A stretch of DNA of 38,511 nt from an uncultured Blautia sp. (GTDB taxonomy: Bacteria > Bacillota > Clostridia > Lachnospirales > Lachnospiraceae): positions 1 through 38,511 of the forward strand of contig CALCDJ010000083.1 of NCBI GenBank assembly GCA_937900135.1. The letters are read 5' to 3'. This document shows, one piece after another, positions 13,857 to 22,935 of this stretch. The translations under genes and the position numbers were made by a program. The notes under the pieces were generated by a model, which saw only the letters and a list, made by a program, of their open reading frames with translations, searched no databases and had not been told where the DNA came from. Numbering within the stretch: position 1 is the first letter of the stretch; every line of letters starts with the position of its first letter.

Positions 13857-14266
13857 TATATAAGCACTGTATCAGATGCGGCAAGCGTATTCCTTCTGGA
13901 ACGACCTGTAGCTGTTATGATAAGACCAGGGACAAGCGTGTGTATGATAAAGCTACTGGGATAAAGACACAGTATCACACGCAGCGCTGGAAAGATATGA
14001 GAGAATATATCCTATCCCTGTATGATGGCATAGATATCTACATGCTGTACAAACATAACAGAGTTGTGCCAGCTGATACCATCCACCACATAGAGAGGAC
14101 AGCAGACAGGCCTGATCTGTTCTATTCGGACAGCAATTTGATTCCGGTTAGTGATGCCGGACACAAAGAGATCCATCACAGATATAAGACAGAGGATGTA
14201 GGTATGGTACAGGATGAGTTGACGCAGATGCTTAACAGCTATCGAGGTAAGACCGGGGGCGGTTGA
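13853..14266 (+). CDS. HNH endonuclease of the packaging module
   Basis: The 137-residue protein starts with a CxxC...CxC zinc knuckle (CIRCGKRIPSGTTCSC). The HNH core is ADTIHHIERTADRPDLFYS followed by NLIPVSDAGHKEIHHRY. HNH enzymes next to terminase in HK97-type phages stimulate terminase-mediated DNA cleavage. The basic N-terminal half would bind DNA. ATG 13853 overlaps the previous gene. A ~100-base gap follows without an ORF. Confidence 0.85.
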   Translation: MIYKHCIRCGKRIPSGTTCSCYDKTRDKRVYDKATGIKTQYHTQRWKDMREYILSLYDGIDIYMLYKHNRVVPADTIHHIERTADRPDLFYSDSNLIPVSDAGHKEIHHRYKTEDVGMVQDELTQMLNSYRGKTGGG

Positions 14267-14370
14267 AAAGTTTTTGATGATTTCCCACGACCACTTATGC
14301 CCCCATCTTTCCCACAAAATTCTAAATACCTTGATGGTTTACATAATTAACTAAGAAGGAAGATGATAGC

Positions 14371-14853
14371 ATGGGAAGACCGAGAAAGCCGCTTGATGTC
14401 CAGAAGGGTCATTTAAAAGTGGTTGATTATCAGAAAAAAGAAATGGAAGAACAGGCTGTCACCACTGGGGCGGATCAGCTGGAAAAACCTCCGGCATGGC
14501 TCACGGATGCGATAGCAAAAAATGAATGGAAACGTCTTGTCAAAGAATTAAAGAAAATTGAGATTATTGGAAATCTTGATTTGAATAATCTTGGGGCGTA
14601 TTGCAATGCCTATTCCGGATACCGGAAAGCAACAAAGGAATTGGTGGGAGCGCCGCTCACTGTCGAGAAATGGACAAAGTACGGACCTCAGATGGTTCCG
14701 AATCCATTAATTTTCGTACAGTCAAAATATTCTGATGAGATGCGGCGGTATGCTTCTCTTTGCGGACTGACTATTGATTCCAGGTTAAAAGCTGGAACCG
14801 GAAAAGTGAATAAGCAGGAGGAAACACTGGAAAGGAAGTTTGGTCTGATATGA
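14371..14853 (+). CDS. terS: Terminase small subunit, P27 family
   Basis: The 160-residue protein begins MGRPRKPLDVQKGHLK, the usual basic N-terminus of P27-type small terminases. KPPAWLTDAIAKNEWKRL, LGAYCNAYSGYRKATKEL and a GLTIDSRLKAG segment follow. It recognises phage DNA and loads the large subunit. ATG 14371 follows GAAGGAAG. It overlaps terL by four bases. It starts with a normal ATG, in contrast to the portal two genes downstream. Confidence 0.9.
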   Translation: MGRPRKPLDVQKGHLKVVDYQKKEMEEQAVTTGADQLEKPPAWLTDAIAKNEWKRLVKELKKIEIIGNLDLNNLGAYCNAYSGYRKATKELVGAPLTVEKWTKYGPQMVPNPLIFVQSKYSDEMRRYASLCGLTIDSRLKAGTGKVNKQEETLERKFGLI

Positions 14854-16613
14854 TTCTGGAAGATATCAAAAAGTATTCACAGGATTGTATCAGTGGCAAG
14901 ATCGTTTCCGGAAAGAAACACAAATGGGCATGCATGAGATTTCTTCGGGATCTAAAGCAGCTGGAGCAGAATCCAGATTATCCATACACCTGGAACGAAG
15001 AACAGGCACAGAACATTGTTGACTGGTTCGCGCTTTTACAACATAGCAAAGGCGTGCTCGCTGGTCAGCCTATCAACTTGACTGACTGGCAGAAATTTAG
15101 GTTATGTCAACTTTATGGCTGGGTGAGAAAAGATAATGGTCTTCGGAGATTTAAAAAATCTTTTACAGAGGTGGCAAGAAAAAACGCCAAATCCCAGGAA
15201 GAAGCTGGTGTTGCTTTGTATGAAATTTCCGTCACAGCGACTAAGAATGGAGAAGTGGCAGAAGCCTACACAGCCGGAACCAAACGGGAACAATCAAAGA
15301 TTGTTTTTGCGGAAGCTGGATTGATGCTGAAAGGTTCGCCGTTACAGACGAAATTCCGGGTGACCAGAGATGCGATCACACATATTAAAACAGGCAGCAG
15401 CATCAAACCGCTATCCAAAGAAGATGGTAGAAGCGGAGATGGTACCAACCCGGCGCTGCTTGTCCTCGATGAGTACCATCAGCACAAGACAACAGAGTTT
15501 TACGATCTCGGTCTTGGAGCGAACACCAAGGAATACCTCCTGATGATCATTACCACTGCCGGAATGGATTTAACATATCCGTGCTATGTGACAGAGTATC
15601 AATACTGTTCCAAGGTTTTAGATCCTGATCTTACGGAAGTGGAAAATGACGAATATCTGATAGATATTTGTGAGATGGACCAGGAAGACTATGAGGACGT
15701 GTCTTATTTGGAAAACGAAGAACTCTGGAAGAAAGCCAATCCTATCCGAATGACTTATCCGGAAGGTATAGATAAGATCCGCGGAGAATACAAGATTGCC
15801 AAAGAGCAGCCGGAACACATGACAGCTTTTCTGACCAAGTGCCTGAATATCTGGGTACAAGCGAAGGAAAACGGATACATGGACATGGCAAAATGGAAAG
15901 CCTGTGAAATTGAGGGGCTGCCTTTTGAGATTGAGGGAAAGCCCGTGTATGTCGGCTTCGATATGTCGGCAAAAACGGACTTGACCTCTGTGGCTTTTGT
16001 TATTCCGTGGCTGTCCGGGAAGTACGATGGCAATGGAAAAGAGATTGTAAAGTATCTCTTATGGTCCCACAGTTTTATTCCTACCAGAGAAAAACTACAG
16101 GAACATATCTTAAAAGATAAGGCTCCTTATGATGCATGGGAAAGAGACGGTTACTTGACCGTGACTAATACTCCTATTGTGGATCAGGGAGCTGTCATGC
16201 GATATGTGATCGAAGAGGTGGCCCGGTACAACCTGGATGTGCAGTGCTTATGTTTTGACCCGGCAAATGCCAGCAAGCTCATGATGGACTTGTCGAATGA
16301 AGGATATGACGTAGAAGAGGTATTTCAGTCCCACCGACACCTGAACGAAGCAACACAGGGCTTCCGGGAACAAGTATTCTGTGGAAATATCCAATACTTA
16401 CACAATCTGCTTTTGAATTATTCTATGAGTAACGCTGTGATCCGGCAGAACAACGGTTTGATTAAAATAGACAAAGATGCAACCACGAAACGAATTGACC
16501 CCGTAGACGCCAGCTTATGTGCTTTTAAACTGGCAATGTACCACGAATTTTCGGACGACTACGGAGCGTACCTGGATAAATTTTTGGAGGACTTAGCGAA
16601 GGAAAATAATTGA
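14850..16613 (+). CDS. terL: Terminase large subunit (ATPase-nuclease)
   Basis: The 587-residue protein has the variant Walker A RKNAKSQEEA (~110), Walker B LLVLDEYHQHK (~203-211), the ITTAGM coupling motif, and a RNase H-like nuclease domain. That domain has aspartates in VGFDMSAKTDL (~367), CFDPANA (~471) and RIDPVDASL (~548). It drives DNA into the prohead and cuts it. The last 14 bases overlap the portal gene if that starts at AGG 16600, and the portal ribosome site (GGAGG, 16586-16590) is inside terL. Confidence 0.95.
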   Translation: MILEDIKKYSQDCISGKIVSGKKHKWACMRFLRDLKQLEQNPDYPYTWNEEQAQNIVDWFALLQHSKGVLAGQPINLTDWQKFRLCQLYGWVRKDNGLRRFKKSFTEVARKNAKSQEEAGVALYEISVTATKNGEVAEAYTAGTKREQSKIVFAEAGLMLKGSPLQTKFRVTRDAITHIKTGSSIKPLSKEDGRSGDGTNPALLVLDEYHQHKTTEFYDLGLGANTKEYLLMIITTAGMDLTYPCYVTEYQYCSKVLDPDLTEVENDEYLIDICEMDQEDYEDVSYLENEELWKKANPIRMTYPEGIDKIRGEYKIAKEQPEHMTAFLTKCLNIWVQAKENGYMDMAKWKACEIEGLPFEIEGKPVYVGFDMSAKTDLTSVAFVIPWLSGKYDGNGKEIVKYLLWSHSFIPTREKLQEHILKDKAPYDAWERDGYLTVTNTPIVDQGAVMRYVIEEVARYNLDVQCLCFDPANASKLMMDLSNEGYDVEEVFQSHRHLNEATQGFREQVFCGNIQYLHNLLLNYSMSNAVIRQNNGLIKIDKDATTKRIDPVDASLCAFKLAMYHEFSDDYGAYLDKFLEDLAKENN

Positions 16614-17886
16614 TAAAGTAAAAGCGGCCTTCCATGCGCTGGTAAGACCTTCCGTTAGTTTAAATGACGCAGAACTTTTGGACTGGCTTGGAATCAATCC
16701 GAAAAGCAATGCCCTGAACGAGGTAACATATTTTACCTGTCTAAAAATGCTGACGGAAACAATGGGAAAATTGCCGCTTAAATTCTACCAGCGCACTGGA
16801 AAAGGGAAGATTCGGGCAGAGCCTAACAAGGCTGCGCAGTTATTAATGACACGTCCGAATAAGATTATGACCCCAGCAACCTTCTGGGGGACGGTGGAGT
16901 TTAACTGCCAGCACTACGGAAATGCTTATGTTTGGATACAGACCAAATACCAAAAATCCGGAAGGTTTGGCGGAACCATTGAGCCTGTAGCTTTTTGGGT
17001 GATGCAGTCTGAGTATGTCCAGGTATTCATGGATGATGTTGGGGTGTTCGGAAATTCCGGACAACTGTATTACCGATACAGCGACCCCAAAACAGGGAAA
17101 ACCTACACTTTTGGTCAGGACAGTGTGATGCACTTTAAGACCTGGTGCTCCACTGATGGAATTTTGGGCAAGAGTGTACGGGAAATGCTGATGGACACCA
17201 TTGGCGGCGCAGAAGAATCTCAGACCTATCTGAATGGACTGTATCGGGATGGCTTGACCGCATCCATGGCGCTGCAATACACCGGAGATCTGGATAAGTC
17301 ACGGCGAATGGCTCTGCAAAGAGAGTACAACGACCTCCTGACAGGAGCGAAGAATGCCGGAAAGGTTGTGGCGGTTCCGGTTGGAATGACCTTGCAACCG
17401 CTTAACATCAAGCTGACAGATGCTCAGTTTTTTGAGTTAAAAAAATACACGGCTCTACAGATTGCCGGGGCTTTTGGAATTAAGCCGAATCAATTAAATA
17501 ATTACGACAAATCGTCCTACGCCAACAGCGAAACGCAGCAGTTGGCTTTTTTAATTGATACGATGGCGTACCGGCTCAATCAGTACGAGCAGGAGATTAA
17601 CTATAAGTGCCTTACACCGGAAGAGCAGAAGGAAGGATTCTTTTTTAAATTTAATGAAAAAGCGCTTCTGCGAACGGATGCAAAGACACAGATGGCCAAT
17701 ATCGTTTCTGCTGTGACCAATGGGCTGTATACGGTCAATGAGGGTCGAGAACTCCTTGACTTAGCTTATGTTGATGGTGGAGACGTAAATATGATCAATG
17801 GCACCTATACTCCTATCACACAGATAGGGGCGGCCTATGGCTTAAACAACAACCCAGACGGAGGAGGTGAGGGAAATGCAGATTAA
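16600..17886 (+). CDS. Portal protein (HK97 family), inferred AGG start
   Basis: The portal ring is the entry pore for DNA; core motifs AFWVMQ, GFGIKPNQLN-like (GAFGIKPNQLNN) and the C-terminal region identify the family. The frame begins after TAG 16594. Between there and TTG 16678 no ATG, GTG or TTG exists, yet typical portal sequence (IIDKVKAAFHALVRPS) is already encoded. AGG 16600 lies 9 bases after GGAGG (16586-16590) and gives M/R-KIIDKVKAAFHAL. Using TTG 16678 would delete 26 family-like residues and has no ribosome site. I therefore place the start at AGG, read by the CCU tRNA at 13598. Confidence 0.9.
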   Translation, partial: RKIIDKVKAAFHALVRPSVSLNDAELLDWLGINPKSNALNEVTYFTCLKMLTETMGKLPLKFYQRTGKGKIRAEPNKAAQLLMTRPNKIMTPATFWGTVEFNCQHYGNAYVWIQTKYQKSGRFGGTIEPVAFWVMQSEYVQVFMDDVGVFGNSGQLYYRYSDPKTGKTYTFGQDSVMHFKTWCSTDGILGKSVREMLMDTIGGAEESQTYLNGLYRDGLTASMALQYTGDLDKSRRMALQREYNDLLTGAKNAGKVVAVPVGMTLQPLNIKLTDAQFFELKKYTALQIAGAFGIKPNQLNNYDKSSYANSETQQLAFLIDTMAYRLNQYEQEINYKCLTPEEQKEGFFFKFNEKALLRTDAKTQMANIVSAVTNGLYTVNEGRELLDLAYVDGGDVNMINGTYTPITQIGAAYGLNNNPDGGGEGNAD

Positions 17887-18541
17887 TGTAAACGGCGATA
17901 TTATCAGCAATGACGACAAGTGGATCTACGACTGGCTGGAATGGGATGCTACCTGTCCAAACGACATCAAAAATGCACTTGCGATAAAACCAGAAAACGA
18001 AAAACTGACAGTCCTTGTCAATTCCGGCGGTGGTTCCGTTATGGCCGGACAGGAGATCTACAGTTTATTATCTGGCCGAAACGATGTGGAAATCAAAGTA
18101 CAGTCTTTGGCCGGAAGCGCTGCCAGCGTGATCGCCATGGCAAATCACTGTGAGATCAGCCCTGTGGCAATGATCATGATCCACAATGTTTCCATGAGTG
18201 GAGCATCTGGAGATTACCACGACATGCAGAAAAACGCTGAGATTCTCCGGCAGATGAATGCGGCACTGGCAACTGCATATATTGCCAAAACTGGCAAAAC
18301 ATCAGAAGAAATTTTGAAGCTGATGGACAAAGAAACATGGCTCACTGCAAATCAGGCCTTGGAAATGGGTTTTGTAGATGGAATCATCCGGGACGAAAAA
18401 CCGCTGTTTATGAACAACGTAAACGGTATGAGACTGACGGACGAGATCAGACAGAAAGTCCTTGCTGAGAAATCAGCCAAAGAAAAGAATGAAACAGAAA
18501 AGAATGAACTTTTAAAAGATTTAGATTTATTCGGAATCTAA
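17876..18541 (+). CDS. ClpP-like head maturation protease
   Basis: The 221-residue protein has the ClpP fold: VNSGGGSVMAGQEIYSLL, the serine nucleophile region QSLAGSAASVIAM (~76-88), the histidine block MIMIHNVSMSG (~99-109), and MDKETWLTANQALEMGFVD near the third catalytic position. It cleaves the capsid protein N-terminal scaffold domain during prohead maturation. ATG 17876 follows GGAGGTGAGGGA; the GTG at 17867 is in the ribosome site. The C-terminus is a charged helix. Confidence 0.9.
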   Translation: MQINVNGDIISNDDKWIYDWLEWDATCPNDIKNALAIKPENEKLTVLVNSGGGSVMAGQEIYSLLSGRNDVEIKVQSLAGSAASVIAMANHCEISPVAMIMIHNVSMSGASGDYHDMQKNAEILRQMNAALATAYIAKTGKTSEEILKLMDKETWLTANQALEMGFVDGIIRDEKPLFMNNVNGMRLTDEIRQKVLAEKSAKEKNETEKNELLKDLDLFGI

Positions 18542-18560
18542 ATTACGGAGGGAAAATACA

Positions 18561-19700
18561 AGGAATAAAAAATTATTAGAGTTATTAGACAAGATCAATA
18601 GCCAGAAGGTGCTTGTGCAGAATCTGGCAGAAGAAGGAAAAATTGAAGAAGCGAGAGCAGCGAAAGACAAGCTGGTAGAAATGCAGAACCAGTTTGATCT
18701 GCTGAAAGATGTGCTCGACCCGGATGTGATTGAGCCTGTAGACATGACTCCTACTGCTACTCCGGTTCTTACACCGGTAGAGCCCAAAAATGATTCCGTT
18801 GCTGAATTTGCAAATGCTGCAAGACACGGATTCCGGAATGCAACTATGGTAGAGGGGACACCAACGGACGGCGGCTACACTGTGCCGGAAGATATCCAGA
18901 CCCGCATCAACGAATATCGAGAAGCAAAAGCGTCCCTGATCTCTCTTGTTGATGTGGAAAACGTAACTACAAACAAGGGCCAGCGCACCTTTAAAAAGAG
19001 AGCGCAACAGACCGGTTTCACAAAAGTGGCAGAGGGCGGAAAGATCGGTGCAGGCACCACACCGCAGTTTGAAAGAATTTCTTACACCATTGACAAGTAT
19101 GCCGGATATTTCCCGGTGACAAATGAGTTGTTGGCGGATTCCGATGCAAATATTGTTTCCGTGCTGACACAGTGGATCGGTGATGAATCCCGTGTGACCA
19201 GAAACAAATTAATTCTGGCAGAACTGGCAAAGGGCAACAAAGCCGCTATTGCATCTTTGGATGATATCAAAAAAGCCCTGAACGTTACACTGGGACAGGC
19301 ATTTAAGCCAACCTCCAGAATCATCACCAATGATGATGGCTTACAGTGGCTTGACACTTTAAAGGACACAGATGGCAAATACCTGTTGCAGCCTAATCCG
19401 GCTGATCCGATGCAGATGAGACTTTGCGCCGGAGCAACCACAATTCCTGTGACTGTCGTACCTAATGCAGATCTGCCGACCACTACCCAGAAAATTCCGG
19501 TAATCATTGGCGATCTCAAAGAAGCGGTGAAATTCTTTGACCGCAATCTGATGTCTATCATGTCTTCCAATATTGCAGCGATCGGAACTTTGAATGCTTT
19601 CGAATCTGACTTGACCCTGTTCCGTGCAATCGAGCGTGAAACTTGTGTCCTGAAAGACAAAGCAGCCTTTGTTTACGGCGAAATCAATACGGCGGGGTAA
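18561..19700 (+). CDS. Major capsid protein (HK97 family), inferred AGG start
   Basis: The 379-residue product has an N-terminal coiled-coil delta/scaffold domain (ending near DPDVIEPVD) and the HK97 core from ~GTPTDGGYTVPEDIQTRI on, including SYTIDKYAGYFPVTNELLAD and IIGDLKEAVKFFDRN. The frame is open from 18525 with no ATG/GTG/TTG before GTG 18609. The family N-terminus NKKLLELLDKINSQKV begins directly after AGG 18561, which is 9 bases after GGAGG (18547-18551). Starting at GTG 18609 would lose 16 residues of the delta helix and has no ribosome site. The preceding ClpP is its protease. Confidence 0.93.
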   Translation, partial: RNKKLLELLDKINSQKVLVQNLAEEGKIEEARAAKDKLVEMQNQFDLLKDVLDPDVIEPVDMTPTATPVLTPVEPKNDSVAEFANAARHGFRNATMVEGTPTDGGYTVPEDIQTRINEYREAKASLISLVDVENVTTNKGQRTFKKRAQQTGFTKVAEGGKIGAGTTPQFERISYTIDKYAGYFPVTNELLADSDANIVSVLTQWIGDESRVTRNKLILAELAKGNKAAIASLDDIKKALNVTLGQAFKPTSRIITNDDGLQWLDTLKDTDGKYLLQPNPADPMQMRLCAGATTIPVTVVPNADLPTTTQKIPVIIGDLKEAVKFFDRNLMSIMSSNIAAIGTLNAFESDLTLFRAIERETCVLKDKAAFVYGEINTAG

Positions 19701-19867
19701 TGAGCTATAACCCACAGCCGAAGACCTACACGGCCGAGGAATTAAACGGAATGACCATTTCCGAGATTAAAACCTTGGCCGGTGGTCTAGGTTATAGCAT
19801 TGCGGCAACAAAAAAAGCGGATGTTGTAGCAGAGTTTCTAAAAGAGCAAGGCGGTGAACTTGTATGA
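19700..19867 (+). CDS. Small HeH/Rho-N-like structural protein, 55 aa
   Basis: The protein (MSYNPQPKTYTAEELNGM..., TISEIKTLAGGLGYSIAATKKADVV) contains a SAP/HeH-like helix-extended loop-helix motif, often found after capsid genes in these phages. ATG 19700 overlaps the capsid stop (TAATG). It may bind DNA or the capsid. Role uncertain. Confidence 0.65.
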   Translation: MSYNPQPKTYTAEELNGMTISEIKTLAGGLGYSIAATKKADVVAEFLKEQGGELV

Positions 19868-20157
19868 CGTTGGATGATGTGAAGGCTTATCTGAGGATTG
19901 ACGAAGATGCAGATGACATGATCCTGGAGATCATGATGCAGGCCACCGAGCAATATATTAAGGATGCGGTTGGATTCTATGAGGAAGAAAATCCAAAAAT
20001 CAAAATGCTTTACTGGCTAGTGATTTCGGATTTTTACGAAAACCGCGTTCTGACAGTAAAGGAAAGCGACAAGCAGAGATTATCCCATGTGGTATCCTCT
20101 CTGGTGTTACAGTTACAGTCCGAAGCACTTCTGAAAGAGGGTGAGCCTATTGGTTGA
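19864..20157 (+). CDS. Head-tail connector (gp6-like)
   Basis: The 97-residue protein starts MTLDDVKAYLRIDEDADD, the hallmark of HK97 gp6/YqbG-type connectors (the LRID-DDD motif), followed by an all-helical body. It forms the ring below the portal. ATG 19864 overlaps the previous stop. Confidence 0.85.
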   Translation: MTLDDVKAYLRIDEDADDMILEIMMQATEQYIKDAVGFYEEENPKIKMLYWLVISDFYENRVLTVKESDKQRLSHVVSSLVLQLQSEALLKEGEPIG

Positions 20158-20494
20158 TATCGGAAAACTGAATAAGCGGATCACTTTTTTAAAACTGTCA
20201 GAATTAACGGATGATATGGGACAGACAAAAACAGAATGGGTACAGTATCGTTCTGTCTGGGCGACTGTGAAGCCTTTTAAATCTTCTGAGTACAATTTCA
20301 TGGGCAAGCTCAAACCAGAAACCACACACCGGTTCTATGTACGATACAACCAGTATGTGACAGCGGATATGCGTATCCTGTATCACGGACGTACCTTTGA
20401 GATATCTGGGCCGCCTATTGACATGGATGAACGACACGAAATGTTGGAAATCCAAGCCACGGAGGTGTTTGAGCATGAGCAGTATGGAGTGTGA
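20150..20494 (+). CDS. Head closure protein (SPP1 gp16/HK97 gp7-like)
   Basis: The protein, M/L-VDIGKLNKRITFLKLSELTDDMGQ..., has the IGxLxxRITF opening and W-x-Y/V beta-barrel pattern of head-closure (stopper) proteins. I favour TTG 20150, 6 bases after GAGGGTGA; GTG 20141 would sit inside that site. It ends inside the next gene's 5' end. Confidence 0.8.
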   Translation: MVDIGKLNKRITFLKLSELTDDMGQTKTEWVQYRSVWATVKPFKSSEYNFMGKLKPETTHRFYVRYNQYVTADMRILYHGRTFEISGPPIDMDERHEMLEIQATEVFEHEQYGV

Positions 20495-20951
20495 AATTAT
20501 CGGCAAAGGTTTTTTATCGGAGAATCTTGAAAAAGCTGCCAAACAGTTTCCGCACAGCACAGAAAAAGTGCTGAAAAAGGAAGCAAGAAACATCGCGAAA
20601 GACCTTGGGAAGAGAGTGGATGAAGAAGCAGTAGGTCACCACTATGGTGGAAATGATAGACCACTTGCAAAGAGCTTCCGGCAAGGAAAGGTTATTAAAA
20701 GCGGTTCTGGGTACAGAGTGGCTGTCACATCAAATGCCCCTCATTACCATTTTTATGAAGAAGGCCATACCATCGTGACGCACAACCGGAAAAATAAGAA
20801 TGGCTCTGGTAAAAAAGGAACTGGAAAAGTGGTAGGACGATCTGTGGCCAGAAAAACCGTTGCAAGGTATATGGCGCAGAGGTCGGAGTTTTCTGAACTG
20901 ATCGGACAAGAACTTTTAAACGAGATTTTAAAGGATGCGGGGTTAGACTAA
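20475..20951 (+). CDS. HK97 gp10-family neck/tail protein
   Basis: The 158-residue protein from ATG 20475 (after GGAGGTG) has the HK97-gp10 pattern of a helical start and a basic C-terminal half with APHYHFYEEGHTIVTH. It belongs to the tail-completion/neck group in the standard order connector, stopper, gp10, terminator. The stop overlaps the next start (TAATG). Confidence 0.75.
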   Translation: MSSMECEIIGKGFLSENLEKAAKQFPHSTEKVLKKEARNIAKDLGKRVDEEAVGHHYGGNDRPLAKSFRQGKVIKSGSGYRVAVTSNAPHYHFYEEGHTIVTHNRKNKNGSGKKGTGKVVGRSVARKTVARYMAQRSEFSELIGQELLNEILKDAGLD

Positions 20952-21394
20952 TGCCATCTTTAAAAGAGATTAAAAAAGCGGTCAACTCCGCTTTAAAAAA
21001 AGAATATCCGCGGACAAAAGTCTACGGAACAGACACGGTAGAGGGTTATTCCAAACCGTGTTTTTTTGTATATGTTACACAAACATTTTCGGAAGCAAGT
21101 AAAAATACAATCCACAAAAATGTGGAAATAGAAATTGACTATATCCAAAAATCTCCGGACGAAAGCAAAGAGATGGATTTTTTTGAAAAGATGGAAGAGG
21201 TGTTCTGCCAGAAACTGACGGTCGGAACCAGGCATCTTTCCACCAGTGATCTGTCTTACGGTTTTAAAGGCGAGCATTCTAATATTCCGGTCTTTGCTTT
21301 TGATGTGGAATTTTGGGACAAAATCAAAAAACAACCAGACGACACGCCGAAGATGGGAAGTCTGGTATTAAATAAAGATGTACAGGAGGGATAA
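20951..21394 (+). CDS. Tail terminator protein (DUF6838 type)
   Basis: The 147-residue protein (MPSLKEIKKAVNSALKKEYP, then VYVTQTFSEASKNT and a FDVEFWDKIK end) fits the myophage tail-terminator family located directly before the sheath. It caps the tube. ATG 20951 overlaps the previous stop. The GGAGGG near its end (21385-21390) serves the AGG-started sheath gene. Confidence 0.7.
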   Translation: MPSLKEIKKAVNSALKKEYPRTKVYGTDTVEGYSKPCFFVYVTQTFSEASKNTIHKNVEIEIDYIQKSPDESKEMDFFEKMEEVFCQKLTVGTRHLSTSDLSYGFKGEHSNIPVFAFDVEFWDKIKKQPDDTPKMGSLVLNKDVQEG

Positions 21395-21397
21395 TAA

Positions 21398-22477
21398 AGG
21401 GGATTACCATCTTTAAATATTACTTTTGTCAACGTTGCAAAAGAAACTATTAAACGCTCTCAGCGCGGAGTGGTAGGTATAATTATCAAAGAAGCAACCG
21501 CGTCTGTGAAAACAAATCCGGTTGTGATTTATAAAGAATCCGACATTCCGAGCGAATTAAGCGCAGACAGCAAAGAGCAGATCACCCTTGCATTAAAGGG
21601 TAACGTAAACGCACCAAGCAAGCTTGTGGTTTATGTTATCGGATCTGGTGATGCGGACTACAAAAAAGCCTTATCCTACTTTGAATTACATAAGGTTAAC
21701 TGGCTTTGCTGCCCGACCATCAAAACAGATAAACAGGAACAGGCGGTGGCTACTTGGGTTAAAGACCAGAGAACAGCTAAAAACAAGGTAAAAGCGGTCT
21801 TGCCGGAGCAGGACGCAGACAGCGAAGGCATTGTAAATTATGCAACAGCTTCCGCAACAGTCGGCGAAAAGAAATATACGGCAGATAAGTTTTGTTCCCG
21901 TATCGCCGGATTGATCGCCGGAACACCAGCAACCGAAGCAACCACGTTTTCTGTTCTGCCTGAGGTATCAGAGTGCACTATTATGGATCGCTCTGCTATG
22001 GATGCAGCTATTGAAGCCGGAAAACTTGTGCTTTATTATGACGGAGAAAAGGTTAAAGTTGCGCGCGGAGTAAACTCCCTGACCACCACATCTCCAGACA
22101 AAGCCGATCCATGGAAAAAGATTAAGGTAGTTGAGGTCATGGACATGATTAGTGATGACCTGAAAATCTTAGTTGAGGATTATTACATTGGCAAGTTTGT
22201 CAACATTTATGACAACAAATGTCTGTTGCTTATTGCAATCAAGTCTTACATGGAAGAACTTTTCCGCGGCGGTCTCTTGGACAGCTACGAGGTGGATCTC
22301 GATGTAGAAGCTATCAGGGATTACCTGGTAGAGCACAAAGGAATGAAACGTGAAGACGTAGAAGCCATGAAGGACGAAGAAGTCAAGAAGCAGTACACAG
22401 ACGAGAAAGTCTTTATGAAGGCAAGCGTGACCATTGCAGACGTAATGGAAGATATCAATCTTCGCGTGGAAGTGTAA
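21398..22477 (+). CDS. Contractile tail sheath protein (XkdK-like), inferred AGG start
   Basis: Sheath family features: GLPSLNITFVNVAKETIKRSQRGVVGIIIKE opening (broken here only by description), QITLALKGN, a Gly/Ala barrel and the C-terminal FMKASVTIADVMEDINLRVEV strand. In this frame TAA 21395-21397 is immediately followed by AGG, then the family N-terminus. The first ATG/GTG/TTG is GTG 21470, which would delete 24 residues. AGG is 8 bases after GGAGG (21385-21389). The gene also uses AGG internally as Arg (AIRDYL near 22314). Its position begins the tail operon. Confidence 0.93.
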   Translation, partial: RGLPSLNITFVNVAKETIKRSQRGVVGIIIKEATASVKTNPVVIYKESDIPSELSADSKEQITLALKGNVNAPSKLVVYVIGSGDADYKKALSYFELHKVNWLCCPTIKTDKQEQAVATWVKDQRTAKNKVKAVLPEQDADSEGIVNYATASATVGEKKYTADKFCSRIAGLIAGTPATEATTFSVLPEVSECTIMDRSAMDAAIEAGKLVLYYDGEKVKVARGVNSLTTTSPDKADPWKKIKVVEVMDMISDDLKILVEDYYIGKFVNIYDNKCLLLIAIKSYMEELFRGGLLDSYEVDLDVEAIRDYLVEHKGMKREDVEAMKDEEVKKQYTDEKVFMKASVTIADVMEDINLRVEV

Positions 22478-22489
22478 GGAGGACAGGCA

Positions 22490-22921
22490 AGGAATAATTA
22501 TACAGACGAGAGAGTTATCAACGGAACCTTTGGAGAGGTGTGGGTAGATAATGACTATATGGCAGAGGTGACAGGGCTGGAAGCAACCATGAAACTGGAT
22601 ACCTCAGATGTGGTAAGAACAGGAACCCTTAGAAAAGGCACAAAGGTTACTGGTATTTCTACCAGTGGAACACTGAAATTAAATAAAGTTTCTTCCTATT
22701 TTATTAAGAAAATTGGAGACAACATCAAGGCTGGAAAAGCAACCAGAGCAACGATCATCACCAATCTGGCAGACCCAGAAGCATTCGGCGCAGAGCGTAT
22801 CGCCCTGAACGATTGTGTGTTCACAGAGGTAAAACTTGCAGATTGGGAAGCTGGGAAACTGGGAGAGGAATCTATTCCGTTTACTTTTGGTGATTTTGAT
22901 GTTTTGGAAGCTATCGAATAA
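22490..22921 (+). CDS. Tail tube protein (XkdM-like), inferred AGG start
   Basis: The tube protein reads NNYTDERVINGTFGEVW, then GLEATMKLDTSDVVRTGTLRKGTKVTG and the SIPFTFGDFDVLEAI end, matching the XkdM family with the usual RVINGTFGE start region. The frame is open from the sheath stop TAA 22475; GGA GGA CAG GCA AGG follows, with no ATG/GTG/TTG before GTG 22538. AGG 22490 is 7 bases after AAGGAGG (22476-22482). A start at GTG 22538 would lose 16 residues. Confidence 0.93.
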   Translation, partial: RNNYTDERVINGTFGEVWVDNDYMAEVTGLEATMKLDTSDVVRTGTLRKGTKVTGISTSGTLKLNKVSSYFIKKIGDNIKAGKATRATIITNLADPEAFGAERIALNDCVFTEVKLADWEAGKLGEESIPFTFGDFDVLEAIE

Positions 22922-22935
22922 AGGAGAATTTAACC

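Noticed and set aside
20138..20140. AGG start for the head-closure gene
   Set aside because: This AGG is part of the ribosome site; TTG 20150 or GTG 20141 is available and no GGAGG lies upstream of it.
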